Below the pieces are notes generated by a model, which saw nothing but the letters and a program-made list of their open reading frames with translations, ran no database searches and was not told the DNA's origin. From positions 1 through 47,199 of the IMG/VR virus record IMGVR_UViG_3300001450_000061: DNA of 47,199 nucleotides. One strand, written 5' to 3'. The position numbers and the translations under genes were made by a program. The stretch comes from a virus. Below, piece by piece: positions 37,479 to 44,654 of this stretch. Numbering within the stretch: position 1 is the stretch's first letter; each line of letters starts with the position of its first letter.

Positions 37479-37714
37479 TCTTCTTCACCTCTCGCCACTA
37501 CCCATGCTGTCACACCATAAACAGGATTAGCACCGGAAACAGCAAAACAGAAAAACGCTTTATCATTTTCAGCCTCGTATGCCGCCATTTCATCTTTACT
37601 CCAACGGTATAAGCATGGTCTGTAAAACGGAATATCACCATCTTCATCGGCTTCTTGTAATACAATGTCCCCTAAGCCGTCATGTGGTGGTAGTTTGTTT
37701 AATTGCTTATTCAT
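37475..37714 (-). CDS. Hypothetical protein (79 aa)
   Basis: ATG 37714 shares ATGA with the upstream gene and has AGGTGA 7 bases ahead. The product is acidic, with FYRPCLYRWSKDEM and a hydrophobic AVSGANPVYGVTAWVVA near the end. It closes with RGEEE, encoded by the repeated junction sequence. No family recognised. Confidence 0.6.
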   Translation of the reverse strand: MNKQLNKLPPHDGLGDIVLQEADEDGDIPFYRPCLYRWSKDEMAAYEAENDKAFFCFAVSGANPVYGVTAWVVARGEEE

Positions 37715-37731
37715 TCTTCTTCACCTCTCGC
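37475..37731. repeat. Direct repeat of a 21-base gene junction (two copies)
   Basis: Two identical 21-base copies lie at 37475-37495 and 37711-37731. On the minus strand each contains AGGTGA, then AGAAGA, then ATGA: the end of one gene, the ribosome-binding site and the start of the next. It makes both preceding proteins end in ARGEEE or similar. A 15-base part recurs at 44651-44665. Confidence 0.8.
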
Positions 37732-38022
37732 ATCAAAACAATCGTCGCACAGTGAAGAGCCACCTGTGTTGGACGAGCCACAATCCTGACAGTCAGCGAC
37801 CAATGTCACTCGTGAAGGGAACTTGAACACAGGTACGGTTGACTCGATGGTCTGATACACATGCCACCCTGTGTTTGTTTTCTTCACCATGTCACCCACT
37901 TTGATGTGGGGTATTCGCTCAACCTCTGTGACTTGTCGCCAAGGGGTATCTGGTATGTTCACGCTTCGTATCTTCATGTTGAGCCCAAGAGCCAACACTG
38001 CATTGTTCCAATTTTCTTTCAT
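37711..38022 (-). CDS. Hypothetical protein with C-terminal zinc ribbon (103 aa)
   Basis: ATG 38022 is chosen because AGGTGA lies 5 bases upstream; GTG 38031 is in frame but lacks a site. The middle (IKVGDMVKKTNTGWHVYQTI) resembles a small beta-barrel as in SH3/KOW-like domains. Cys pairs CQDC and CDDC near the end form a zinc ribbon, followed by ARGEEE encoded by the junction repeat. Function unknown. Confidence 0.65.
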   Translation of the reverse strand: MKENWNNAVLALGLNMKIRSVNIPDTPWRQVTEVERIPHIKVGDMVKKTNTGWHVYQTIESTVPVFKFPSRVTLVADCQDCGSSNTGGSSLCDDCFDARGEEE

Positions 38023-38031
38023 TTGTTTCAC

Positions 38032-39483
38032 CTATGTCATTTCTATGATGTCAGTCAGTTGACTGAGGTCGCTAAAGCCGAGGTTGTCGTCAGCATAAAG
38101 CAGTTCTCCCGTGATTGTCATGGTCGACAGGCGAACCTCGTTCACCTTGCCAGCCACCACAACCGCTTGCTCTTCCACCGGGAGCCAGTGGGCTCCGACA
38201 AGTACACCTTGTCGAGCGAGTCTTGTTCTCACATGCTGGGCTATCTCAGTTGGAAGCCTCGCCTCCATTACTTGGTATGGGTCAAGTCCATCCAGTACAC
38301 CGAGGCGCACATGTGTTTCGTATTCTGCGTCCTTCTTGATAGAGAGGACCAGTAAGTGAATATGATATGTTCCGTCCATAACTGCCCAGCCACCTTGCTC
38401 TCCTATTTGAAAGGGGCTGTTGAACGAGAGTCGAAGTCGTTCATTTTCTGACAGTGTATGCACGAGGGTGGTAATCGACGACCCTTCTTCAAGAAGTTCG
38501 CCTACTCGTAGTTGACCTTGTACGCCCAGACCTTTCAATAGGCTGAGTCGTTCCATCATCGGTCGCTGATGAATAGACCAGTCCTGCCCTAACGACAGAA
38601 TATCCGTAATACACTTGACCACCGTGCCCTGCGCCTCCACCTCAAGGACACAGGCTTGCTGAATAGGTAGGTCAAGGCTGTTCATCTTGGCCACTGCACG
38701 CTTGTCCCGGTTGTACAGCACACCATTGTAGGTGCCGCTGGGGAACTCAGTGATGTGGAGGTATCGTCTGGGGTGGCGTATCACCTCAGCATAGACACCA
38801 GCAGGCGCTGTTGTCTGCGTCCACGCCTTGTACACCGGGCCTCGGAACGGTTGCCCCGGTTGAATTTCGTCAGGGACCTCGACCTCAGCCTCAGAGTATT
38901 TGAGTAGGCGTACAAGGAACTCAGCAGGGGACATCGTGTCCAGTGCTTTCTTGACAGCAGGTAGGCTCATGGCCTGCCCTTCACCAATGTGGGTGCAACG
39001 CTGAATGAATCGCTCTATTGGATAGGGCGGGTTCTCACCCAGTGCTCTGCTCCAGAAGAGTTCGGCCTCAGCCTCGGTCATTAACTCGGATGTCGCCAGT
39101 ACACCTACCTCGCTCAGTTGGTGCATGTGGTGAAGGGCCTGCTTCACAGTCAGCCCGCTACTCTTGTTGCCCCTGCTCTCTGAGGCAAGGGCCAGTACGA
39201 TTGGCTTGCCTACAAGTGACTCGTCCCAGACGAGGGGTGAGATACCGAGTTCACTGCACACATTGTCCCTGACCCAGCCATCCGTGACGAAACGCCGTGG
39301 ATGCTTTGAGTGCCTTGGGTAAAAGATGTCGATGATTTCCTCGTAGTCGTCAGTCGTCATCTCCAAGATTTGGGACACCGCCTTGATGGCAGTACGGAAG
39401 TCAGCCGAACTATCCCCGGCTCCCCTTCCATAGTGCAACCTACGGAGTGTGCGTGCCACCTTCGTGGCGAGTGACAGAAGCAT
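38032..39483 (-). CDS. Divergent ATP-dependent DNA ligase-like protein, probably lacking the catalytic lysine
   Basis: A 483-residue protein starting ATG 39483 with AGGGAT ahead. The order of segments resembles archaeal DNA ligases: helical N-terminal region, then YAEVIRHPRRYLHI (231-244) where ligases have AExKxDGxRxxxH, then ITDILSLGQDWSIHQRPMMERLSLL-like motif (292-316, cf. FDxLyldG...eR..Ll), and a C-terminal VVVAGKVNEVRLS...GEL (441-461) like the ligase OB-fold strand (VVEVxxxEvxxS). At the lysine position lies Ile235, and the Asp-Gly is His-Pro, so nucleotidyl transfer should not occur. The match is by eye and weak; it may instead be an unrelated protein. Stop TAG 32 bases-scale close to the next gene's Shine-Dalgarno site. 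Confidence 0.4.
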   Translation of the reverse strand: MLLSLATKVARTLRRLHYGRGAGDSSADFRTAIKAVSQILEMTTDDYEEIIDIFYPRHSKHPRRFVTDGWVRDNVCSELGISPLVWDESLVGKPIVLALASESRGNKSSGLTVKQALHHMHQLSEVGVLATSELMTEAEAELFWSRALGENPPYPIERFIQRCTHIGEGQAMSLPAVKKALDTMSPAEFLVRLLKYSEAEVEVPDEIQPGQPFRGPVYKAWTQTTAPAGVYAEVIRHPRRYLHITEFPSGTYNGVLYNRDKRAVAKMNSLDLPIQQACVLEVEAQGTVVKCITDILSLGQDWSIHQRPMMERLSLLKGLGVQGQLRVGELLEEGSSITTLVHTLSENERLRLSFNSPFQIGEQGGWAVMDGTYHIHLLVLSIKKDAEYETHVRLGVLDGLDPYQVMEARLPTEIAQHVRTRLARQGVLVGAHWLPVEEQAVVVAGKVNEVRLSTMTITGELLYADDNLGFSDLSQLTDIIEMT

Positions 39484-39484
39484 A

Positions 39485-39736
39485 TCAATCCCTTTCTAAC
39501 GAGTCGATGATGTGCTGTATTGAGTCAGCCAAGTTGTACGCATCCTCCAGACTGAGGCGTACGCCCTCTTTGGTCCATCCGGCACCACTTGCGTGGTCAG
39601 TGGTTCGTCTGATTCTAATGTCAATGGTGGGGGCCACGCCTTCTTTCTCGCTGGTCACCACACTCATGACACACTCAGCCTTCCCTAACCACTTACGCAT
39701 GGTCGACGCCGCTCGCCATTGTATTGTCTGAGTCAC
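39485..39736 (-). CDS. Hypothetical protein (83 aa)
   Basis: Begins at GTG 39736, in a GTGA junction with AGGTGA 4 bases ahead; the longer in-frame ATG at 39754 lies inside the previous gene and ignores the ribosome-binding site. Contains a beta region (APTIDIRIRRTTDH) and a C-terminal helix (LSLEDAYNLADSIQHIID). No family recognised. First downstream gene of the four-copy repeat array. Confidence 0.6.
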   Translation of the reverse strand: MTQTIQWRAASTMRKWLGKAECVMSVVTSEKEGVAPTIDIRIRRTTDHASGAGWTKEGVRLSLEDAYNLADSIQHIIDSLERD

Positions 39737-39867
39737 GCCGTCACCTCCACGCATTTCATAAAACCAATGTCACCATTGGTAGTGCATACTTGGCACATTA
39801 TGAAAGTGAAGTTGGCGTGTGGTGCTTCGCTGATTCTATCACACTTCGTGCATTGAACTTGTATCAT
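39733..39867 (-). CDS. Tiny zinc-ribbon protein (44 aa)
   Basis: ATG 39867 follows AGGTGA and shares ATGA with the upstream gene. Two Cys pairs, CTKC (6-9) and CQVC (25-28), with His17, form a zinc ribbon. Ends KCVEVTA, in which VEVTA is the translated junction repeat. Function unknown. Confidence 0.6.
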   Translation of the reverse strand: MIQVQCTKCDRISEAPHANFTFIMCQVCTTNGDIGFMKCVEVTA

Positions 39868-39995
39868 GCCGTCACCTCCACTTGTTCTTTGATAAGTTCC
39901 CAAGCATCGCACCAATCACCAAAGTTGCTACCTTCTTTTTCTTCAAATCGCTTGATGATATTTCTAATTCGTTTTATTCTGTATTCATGATTCAC
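39864..39995 (-). CDS. Tiny basic-acidic protein (43 aa)
   Basis: Begins at GTG 39995 in a GTGA junction with AGGTGA 4 bases ahead. The N-terminal half is basic and helical (EYRIKRIRNIIKRF), the second half acidic/aromatic (FGDWCDAWELIKEQ), ending VEVTA. No family recognised. Support comes from the repeated junctions on both sides and plausible protein composition. Confidence 0.5.
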   Translation of the reverse strand: MNHEYRIKRIRNIIKRFEEKEGSNFGDWCDAWELIKEQVEVTA

Positions 39996-40117
39996 GCCGT
40001 CACCTCCACGCCTTGTTCGTCGCATTCAACTTCTTCGCCCTGTTCGTTTAGGAAAAAGAAAATGTTGATTGATGAGTCGTAGTAAATGGGATTCCCATTA
40101 TTGCTTGAGTGCATCAT
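39992..40117 (-). CDS. Tiny acidic protein (41 aa)
   Basis: Starts at ATG 40117 (double ATG), sharing ATGA with the upstream gene and preceded by AGGTGA. The core SINIFFFLNEQGEEVECDEQ looks like a beta-hairpin. Ends VEVTA from the junction repeat. No function can be proposed. Confidence 0.5.
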   Translation of the reverse strand: MMHSSNNGNPIYYDSSINIFFFLNEQGEEVECDEQGVEVTA

Positions 40118-40620
40118 GCCGTCACCTCCACGCCTTGCCACCAGTCGGGGGCAGGTGTTCCCTTCTCCCACTTGGCGAACTGCTTGGAATGGTAGTAGGC
40201 TTGGTATGCTACAACCGCATCATCGTCACGATACTCGTCGGGCATAGCCAGTGCGAATGGTGTGAGGTCACCTTCGGCGATGATGAAGTCCAAATCGGAC
40301 ATGATGTTGATGGGGTCATGGCAAGCATGACGCTTACCAAATCGCTTGTAGTATTCGTCACACAATGCTTTTGCATGGTGAGATAGCCATTGAAAATTAT
40401 CATCACAATGACCAGCCCATACTGTGCATGGATGATGAGCGTAGCCGCCCTTGTACGGTGTGCCTTTCTTGGTGAGTGGCATGTCCTCATCGGTAGCACC
40501 CCATCGGCGCAGGGCCGATGCCATCATCTGTGCGGCCTCCACGACCATCTTGGGCACATGCTTATCGCAGTGCATGTGAGCCGCAGTAGCAGGGTCAGTG
40601 TCAAGTACGAAGATGTTCAT
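40114..40620 (-). CDS. Phage MNIF/CDKH-family protein (Pyr_excise-like)
   Basis: A 168-residue protein; ATG 40620 has GAGGTGG 6 bases ahead. It opens with MNIFVLDTDP and CDKHVPKMVVE, then YAHHPCTVWA, NFQWLSHHAKAL and EYYKRFGKRHAC. This His-rich pattern is a widespread phage family which, from memory, is placed with pyrimidine-dimer glycosylase-like proteins (PF03013). If right, it would be a base-excision repair enzyme protecting viral DNA from ultraviolet damage in surface water. Family membership is likely, activity is not shown. First gene of the VEVTA series. Confidence 0.6.
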   Translation of the reverse strand: MNIFVLDTDPATAAHMHCDKHVPKMVVEAAQMMASALRRWGATDEDMPLTKKGTPYKGGYAHHPCTVWAGHCDDNFQWLSHHAKALCDEYYKRFGKRHACHDPINIMSDLDFIIAEGDLTPFALAMPDEYRDDDAVVAYQAYYHSKQFAKWEKGTPAPDWWQGVEVTA

Positions 40621-40621
40621 A

Positions 40622-40876
40622 CTACCACCTCACCACTTCATCGAATCGTTCGTACTGCTTAGTCACATACTTTATCATCGCTTGCACATCTTCAATGTCT
40701 GCTGTGACTTTGTAATCCAGCCCTTTACCCGCTTGGTAAGAAGTGACTTCACACTCCATTGTTTCTGCCCATTCAGTCACGATTGACTTTAACAGTTGTA
40801 GTTGATGCCACAATTTGAACTCGTCGGAGTCTTCCCGACCCCACGGCTGTGAGCCATGTTCAAGTGTTGTCTTCAT
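40622..40876 (-). CDS. Hypothetical protein (84 aa)
   Basis: ATG 40876 is chosen: it shares TGATG with the upstream stop and has GAGGTGGG 5 bases ahead. Mostly helical (FKLWHQLQLLKSIVTEWAET, then DVQAMIKYVTKQYERFDEVV), with one Cys. No family recognised. Confidence 0.6.
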   Translation of the reverse strand: MKTTLEHGSQPWGREDSDEFKLWHQLQLLKSIVTEWAETMECEVTSYQAGKGLDYKVTADIEDVQAMIKYVTKQYERFDEVVRW

Positions 40877-41094
40877 CAGTCCCACCTCGATGCTTCTTGG
40901 TCTGCTTGTAGTGCTTCAAGTTCCCTATTACAATCGTCACAGATATACTGGTCACTGTCATGGTAGTCGTCTGCACAGATGGCGCATTCTTCTTCGCCTC
41001 CATTGTATTCACATTCGCATTGTTTGACGCGCTCTCCTACTTTGAATAGGTTGCATTTGTCACACTTAATCGAATTGTTTGTATAATAATTCAT
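40876..41094 (-). CDS. Cys-rich zinc-binding protein (72 aa)
   Basis: ATG 41094 shares ATGA with the upstream gene; GGAGAGG lies about 6 bases ahead. Pairs CDKC (11-14), CEC (26-28), CAIC (37-40) and CDDC (52-55) plus His45 suggest two zinc sites, possibly RING- or B-box-like in spacing. Middle and tail are acidic. Function unknown. Confidence 0.65.
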   Translation of the reverse strand: MNYYTNNSIKCDKCNLFKVGERVKQCECEYNGGEEECAICADDYHDSDQYICDDCNRELEALQADQEASRWD

Positions 41095-41804
41095 TCTTCT
41101 TCCTCTCCGTTTGTTTCGTACAGTGCGACACGACCACGAATGTGAATCGGCAGTCGTTCGCCGCTTACTGGACAGATACTTCCTAACACAACCAGCCGGT
41201 TGAAACGACCAGAGTCGGTCGCAGAAATGTCTTGCAAGTCGACGATGTCCGTCACCTGCTGTGGGTGTAGCAACTGATAGGTACGCTTCTTACCACGGTA
41301 CCTTTCAAGTTGGTCAGTGCCTACCATGAGTTCGTAGTCTCGTGGTGGCATGAGAATCGTGTTGTCGCAGGCAGGACAGGACGCCTCAACGCCCCAGTCC
41401 TCGTAGGTCATCATCTCGCCGTCTTCACCCTGCACTTCCTTGTCGCCAAGGAAACGCCAGTCAACATCGTTGAGTTCGTAGGCCGCCAATGGTAGTTCAC
41501 AGTCCTCGCCCGGACAGCGCATGTTCTCCAGTTGCTGTTGCTTGAGGCCCATGGTGAACTCCATCTGCTCTTCCTGTGTGTTGACTACCATAGGGGAGGA
41601 GTCGTCGACGACCCAGCCTTTCTTGACTGCTTCGCCCTTGACCACTCCATGTACCTTGGCCGACTCCAATGAGTTGAAGGTGGCAATCAGGCTGAGTGTG
41701 TTGTCCTTGCCCTTGAGATAAACGAGGCCCTGCCCGGTCAGGTCCCAGACCTGTCCTTCTTGTAGGCCGTCCAGCAGTTGTGACACTTGCTCGTTCTGTG
41801 TCAT
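41091..41804 (-). CDS. Hypothetical protein with internal zinc site (237 aa)
   Basis: ATG 41804 with GGAGG about 10 bases upstream. N-terminal half has beta segments (GQVWDLTGQGLVYLKG). CPGEDC (97-102) and CPAC (near residue 143) could pair in a zinc knuckle around an acidic stretch. Ends NGEEEE, from the junction sequence that carries the next gene's ribosome-binding site. No family recognised. Confidence 0.6.
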   Translation of the reverse strand: MTQNEQVSQLLDGLQEGQVWDLTGQGLVYLKGKDNTLSLIATFNSLESAKVHGVVKGEAVKKGWVVDDSSPMVVNTQEEQMEFTMGLKQQQLENMRCPGEDCELPLAAYELNDVDWRFLGDKEVQGEDGEMMTYEDWGVEASCPACDNTILMPPRDYELMVGTDQLERYRGKKRTYQLLHPQQVTDIVDLQDISATDSGRFNRLVVLGSICPVSGERLPIHIRGRVALYETNGEEEE

Positions 41805-41987
41805 TCAATCCAGCCTCCTGTCAATCCATGCACAAGCATCTGCGTAATCCTCGTAAGTGTAGGGTCGGTTCGTTTCAATCTCCCATTCAAAGTTAGCAAA
41901 TCCAAGCAGTGTGTCGTATGGAATACCCATACCTTCCTGTACGATGTGTGAGGCAAGCATCTTGATGTGCTTCGTCACTCGCTTCAT
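41805..41987 (-). CDS. Hypothetical protein (60 aa)
   Basis: ATG 41987 shares ATGA with the small basic gene upstream; AGGTGAAGAGGA precedes it. N-terminus basic (KRVTKHIKML), C-terminal half acidic and aromatic (YTYEDYADACAWIDRRLD). Likely helical. No family recognised. Confidence 0.6.
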   Translation of the reverse strand: MKRVTKHIKMLASHIVQEGMGIPYDTLLGFANFEWEIETNRPYTYEDYADACAWIDRRLD

Positions 41988-42085
41988 TCCTCTTCACCTG
42001 CCTCTCGTAGTGCTTTCTTACGCAACGCTCGTCGGAACTTTGCTCGGTATCTGCTCAGTCTTGCTTTCTTCTGTCTTTGTTTCAT
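41984..42085 (-). CDS. Tiny Arg/Lys-rich peptide (33 aa)
   Basis: Begins at ATG 42085 (ATGA junction) with GAGGA 4 bases ahead and ends at 41984-41986. Of the first 28 residues 16 are Lys or Arg, in a pattern that could form one amphipathic helix; it ends AGEEE from the junction. It may bind nucleic acid. Without it there would be a 95-base gap, unusual in this block. Confidence 0.45.
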   Translation of the reverse strand: MKQRQKKARLSRYRAKFRRALRKKALREAGEEE

Positions 42086-42384
42086 TGTCCTCTCTCCTCT
42101 CTTACTTCTGTTAGCCAAATCATTTGACAGCAACAGCGTGATGGATGCAATCGATAATTCTCGGTGACCAGCACACAGGACAATGTCCCGTTCGTGCTCT
42201 CCCTACAAGCAGGGCAGACCTTCAAGTCAAGGTTCGCTACAAGTAGCACCTCTTCCTTTTCAGTCTTCCCTGTGAATGACACATCCGCAGGGATGGGAAG
42301 GTGAGTACCCAACAAAGAGTACCTCTTCCCATCCACTACGAAGTTGCCGTCATCATCGATTTGTTTTGAACTCATCTCACTCAA
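42082..42384 (-). CDS. Hypothetical Cys-containing protein (100 aa)
   Basis: Start is probably TTG 42384, in a TTGA junction with GAGGT 6 bases ahead; ATG 42375 is the alternative. N-terminal half is beta-like (GNFVVDGKRYSLLGTHLPI). CPAC (about 57-60), C70 and a CCC run (84-86) suggest metal binding. Ends EERGQ. No family recognised. Confidence 0.55.
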   Translation of the reverse strand: MSEMSSKQIDDDGNFVVDGKRYSLLGTHLPIPADVSFTGKTEKEEVLLVANLDLKVCPACRESTNGTLSCVLVTENYRLHPSRCCCQMIWLTEVREERGQ

Positions 42385-43946
42385 TAAATTACCTCCGCAA
42401 AGAATGGTACGCTCGCAAGTTGCTGTGTAAGTACTTGCTCACTTTCTTGTGCGAGTGCTTGTGAATCTCCGCCGATGCTGGCGACGACCCTGTCACTGAT
42501 GCCTCGGAGCATGGTGTGTGTGTCACGCAACTTCTTGTCCATGGCATTGAACCCAAGGGTCTTGCCTTCCAATGGTTTGTTGCGGTACTGCTCGTGGTCT
42601 TGGTAGGCAGGCTTGTGTGTGATTGCACCAGTGAGGATGTTGTACACTTGGTACAATGTCTTCTGGTCATCAGGCAATACACGGACCCAGTCTTGAGCAG
42701 GGTTGGTCCAACCTTGCCCCATCATGCGCCACATGTGTCCACGGCTGAGGTGGGTGACTTCACCCACATCATTGCGGTGAACAGTAGGCTTGGTAATCAA
42801 GCCAGCCTTCTCAGACAGAGTCATGATTTTCTCAAAGAGGTCATCGTTGACTGTGATGTTTCGCATTGCTTCGACCTCGATAATCTCACGGGCCGCTTCC
42901 ATCATGACCTCGTTGATTTTGTCAGCAAGGGCGCTGAAATCGTAGGACTCCATGACACCCTTGGTGTGTCGCAACTTGAGCAGTGTCTGTTGCTTGCCGA
43001 GGACCATGCCGTTGGCACAGGCCAATCGCATTGCAATGGCATTCACCTTGAAGGACGAACTGCCATCGAGGCTGTTGTGAATCGAGAAGCCAACACGGTA
43101 GTCGCCTTCTTTGACGAAGCCCATGTCACGCCATCGCTTGCCGAGGACTGATTCTTTGGCGGCATCCCAGTCAACGCTGGAACTGATGTCACAGTCGAGG
43201 CGGGCTACCTTGCCCTCATCGAATGCGAAGACCTTGGCAGGCCATCCGTTCTCAGCGGCTTGTGCAAGGATTGGAGCGAAGCCCTTAGCGTAGGGCAGTG
43301 CGTAGTAGTTGGGACTGAACATCCCAAGGTGAGCACCAAGCGGTCGCTTCTCAGACTTGTAGTTCGGATTGAAGACATGCTTGACAATTGCCTTGCCGTC
43401 GCCATCAGTAATCTTGGCGGCTGAGGTTTGTCCACTGCGCTCGTCTTCAAAGAGAACAAAGCCCATCTTCTCTGATGGAATGAAATCCCAGTCAGCCGTT
43501 GCTTTGTTCCGTCGGTTGCCAGAGTACAGCGCATCGTCGAACGGGCCAACATCGTTGACCACCATCTCTCCGTCCGCTGTGATTTCCATCACCAGTCGTC
43601 CTTCTTGTGTACCGAAATGCGGTACTTCATCGTTGTATTCATCTTCATCTATGTTTTCGTTCATTTGTTTCACTTCTCCTTTTATGGGTTCGTTGTGTTC
43701 CATCGCAGTGACAATTGAAATGTCCTGCTCTGTCACTATGAATGGTGCGTCTGAGCCGTACAGCAGGGACTCTGTGTGCCCCGATACTTGTACTGCTACT
43801 CTGCCATCATCCAGTGCCCTGAATTGCTCAAGGTCTTGTCGTTCAATCTTTAGTGTTTTCACACCGGCCAACGATGGGTATTCCATCGTCATTGTTTCTG
43901 TTGTTGTTTCGGTTATCTTGCCTATTACAGTTGTCGCCATAGTCAT
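42381..43946 (-). CDS. DUF932-family phage/plasmid-like protein (521 aa)
   Basis: ATG 43946 has AGGTGA 5 bases upstream; GTG 43955 is weaker. The region from about residue 285 carries YRVGFSIHNSLDGSSSF, MRLACANGM and LRHTKG, signatures of DUF932 proteins of phages and plasmids, whose function is unknown. The first 95 residues are an acidic beta-type extension, and an internal ATG at 43664 with AAGGAG ahead could give a second, shorter product beginning MNENIDEDEY. It is the largest gene among the small accessory genes. A 95-base stretch upstream holds no gene. Confidence 0.65.
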   Translation of the reverse strand: MTMATTVIGKITETTTETMTMEYPSLAGVKTLKIERQDLEQFRALDDGRVAVQVSGHTESLLYGSDAPFIVTEQDISIVTAMEHNEPIKGEVKQMNENIDEDEYNDEVPHFGTQEGRLVMEITADGEMVVNDVGPFDDALYSGNRRNKATADWDFIPSEKMGFVLFEDERSGQTSAAKITDGDGKAIVKHVFNPNYKSEKRPLGAHLGMFSPNYYALPYAKGFAPILAQAAENGWPAKVFAFDEGKVARLDCDISSSVDWDAAKESVLGKRWRDMGFVKEGDYRVGFSIHNSLDGSSSFKVNAIAMRLACANGMVLGKQQTLLKLRHTKGVMESYDFSALADKINEVMMEAAREIIEVEAMRNITVNDDLFEKIMTLSEKAGLITKPTVHRNDVGEVTHLSRGHMWRMMGQGWTNPAQDWVRVLPDDQKTLYQVYNILTGAITHKPAYQDHEQYRNKPLEGKTLGFNAMDKKLRDTHTMLRGISDRVVASIGGDSQALAQESEQVLTQQLASVPFFAEVIY

Positions 43947-44041
43947 ATTGGTCACCTATCTTCTATTTAATCTGTTCGTCTGATTTGGATGAGAGGAGGT
44001 CGAACGAACTCCCCTACCGTTTTTTTCAGGGCTCGGTCGCC

Positions 44042-44179
44042 CTATGGAATGTACTCTGTGCCATCTCTGGCGGCCTGCTTTATTTCTTGATAACACGCAT
44101 GGCACAGGCCAGAGGGGTGCATTGTCATACTACCTTTATCACAATTGTATGTACTACAAATGTCCACAGTGCCCTTCAT
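44042..44179 (-). CDS. Tiny zinc-finger-like protein (45 aa)
   Basis: ATG 44179 shares ATGA with the upstream gene and has GGAGGTGA 5 bases ahead; stop TAG 44042-44044. Cys at 8, 13, 26 and 29 (C-x4-C-x12-C-x2-C) with His nearby suggest one zinc site. Helical tail (YQEIKQAARDGTEYIP). Function unknown. Confidence 0.55.
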   Translation of the reverse strand: MKGTVDICSTYNCDKGSMTMHPSGLCHACYQEIKQAARDGTEYIP

Positions 44180-44478
44180 GCTGTCACCTCCAATCGATAC
44201 ATACTGACTGAGGAACCTCTGCTGTTCCGACCCTTGGCCACTTCGTACTCCCCTGACATTTTAGCACTACGGGCTAACTGATTTGTATTGTTGAGGTATC
44301 GTAATGTAGGTACAGGCAATTTCTTACCGTTGCAAGACTCGCTGTACAATTTATTGACAGTGGGGTTAGTGTGCTCCTTCAACAGCCACATCATTTCACT
44401 GGCAGAAACCCATTCGTTGTTGTTCTGCATCATGCTCCATCGTAGTCTGTTTAAGATGTTCCGCATCTGAGTCTTCAT
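44176..44478 (-). CDS. Putative winged-helix DNA-binding protein (100 aa)
   Basis: ATG 44478 shares ATGA with the upstream gene; GGAG lies 8 bases ahead. SASEMMWLLKEH, then LPVPTLRYLNNTNQLA and a basic loop (GRNSRG) before a last strand look like a winged helix. It could be a transcription regulator, an inference only. Ends RLEVTA, a variant of the VEVTA junction, where the next gene's ribosome-binding site lies. Confidence 0.5.
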   Translation of the reverse strand: MKTQMRNILNRLRWSMMQNNNEWVSASEMMWLLKEHTNPTVNKLYSESCNGKKLPVPTLRYLNNTNQLARSAKMSGEYEVAKGRNSRGSSVSMYRLEVTA

Positions 44479-44654
44479 GCGTCCAACTCCATGTTGTCTA
44501 TGCTCCAACCAAGTTCATTGAGCACCCATTCGTAGGCATCAAAGCACCCATCGAACCAATTCGCTTGGCCGGTACCGATGCCTTCTGCATTCGACTTGTG
44601 ATGCAACTCTCTTACTTTCTCTTCTATCTTTCCTATCAATTCTTCGTTATTCAT
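44475..44654 (-). CDS. Hypothetical protein (59 aa)
   Basis: ATG 44654 shares ATGA with the upstream gene, preceded by GGGGTGA. N-terminal helix (EELIGKIEEKVRELHH), then QANWFDGCFDAYEWVLNELG. Looks like a small helical protein. No family recognised. Confidence 0.6.
   Translation of the reverse strand: MNNEELIGKIEEKVRELHHKSNAEGIGTGQANWFDGCFDAYEWVLNELGWSIDNMELDA

Larger units (their letters stand above)
39737..40131. repeat. Four copies of a 14-base gene-junction repeat
   Basis: GCCGTCACCTCCAC occurs at 39737-39750, 39868-39881, 39996-40009 and 40118-40131, 122-131 bases apart. On the minus strand it is GTGGAGGTGACGGC followed by RTGA: last five codons, Shine-Dalgarno site and start/stop overlap. 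It makes four successive proteins end in VEVTA. The units between copies are unrelated small genes. Confidence 0.85.

Noticed and set aside
42516-43151. Plus-strand open frame of 211 codons opposite the DUF932 gene
   Set aside because: Antisense shadow of a gene with clear family motifs; no start signal and no recognisable domain.
43947-44041. Promoter or terminator in the 95-base gap before the DUF932 gene
   Set aside because: An ATTAAATAG lies only about 21 bases before the ATG, too near for a TATA box, and the run of seven T is on the strand opposite to transcription. Nothing else was seen there.
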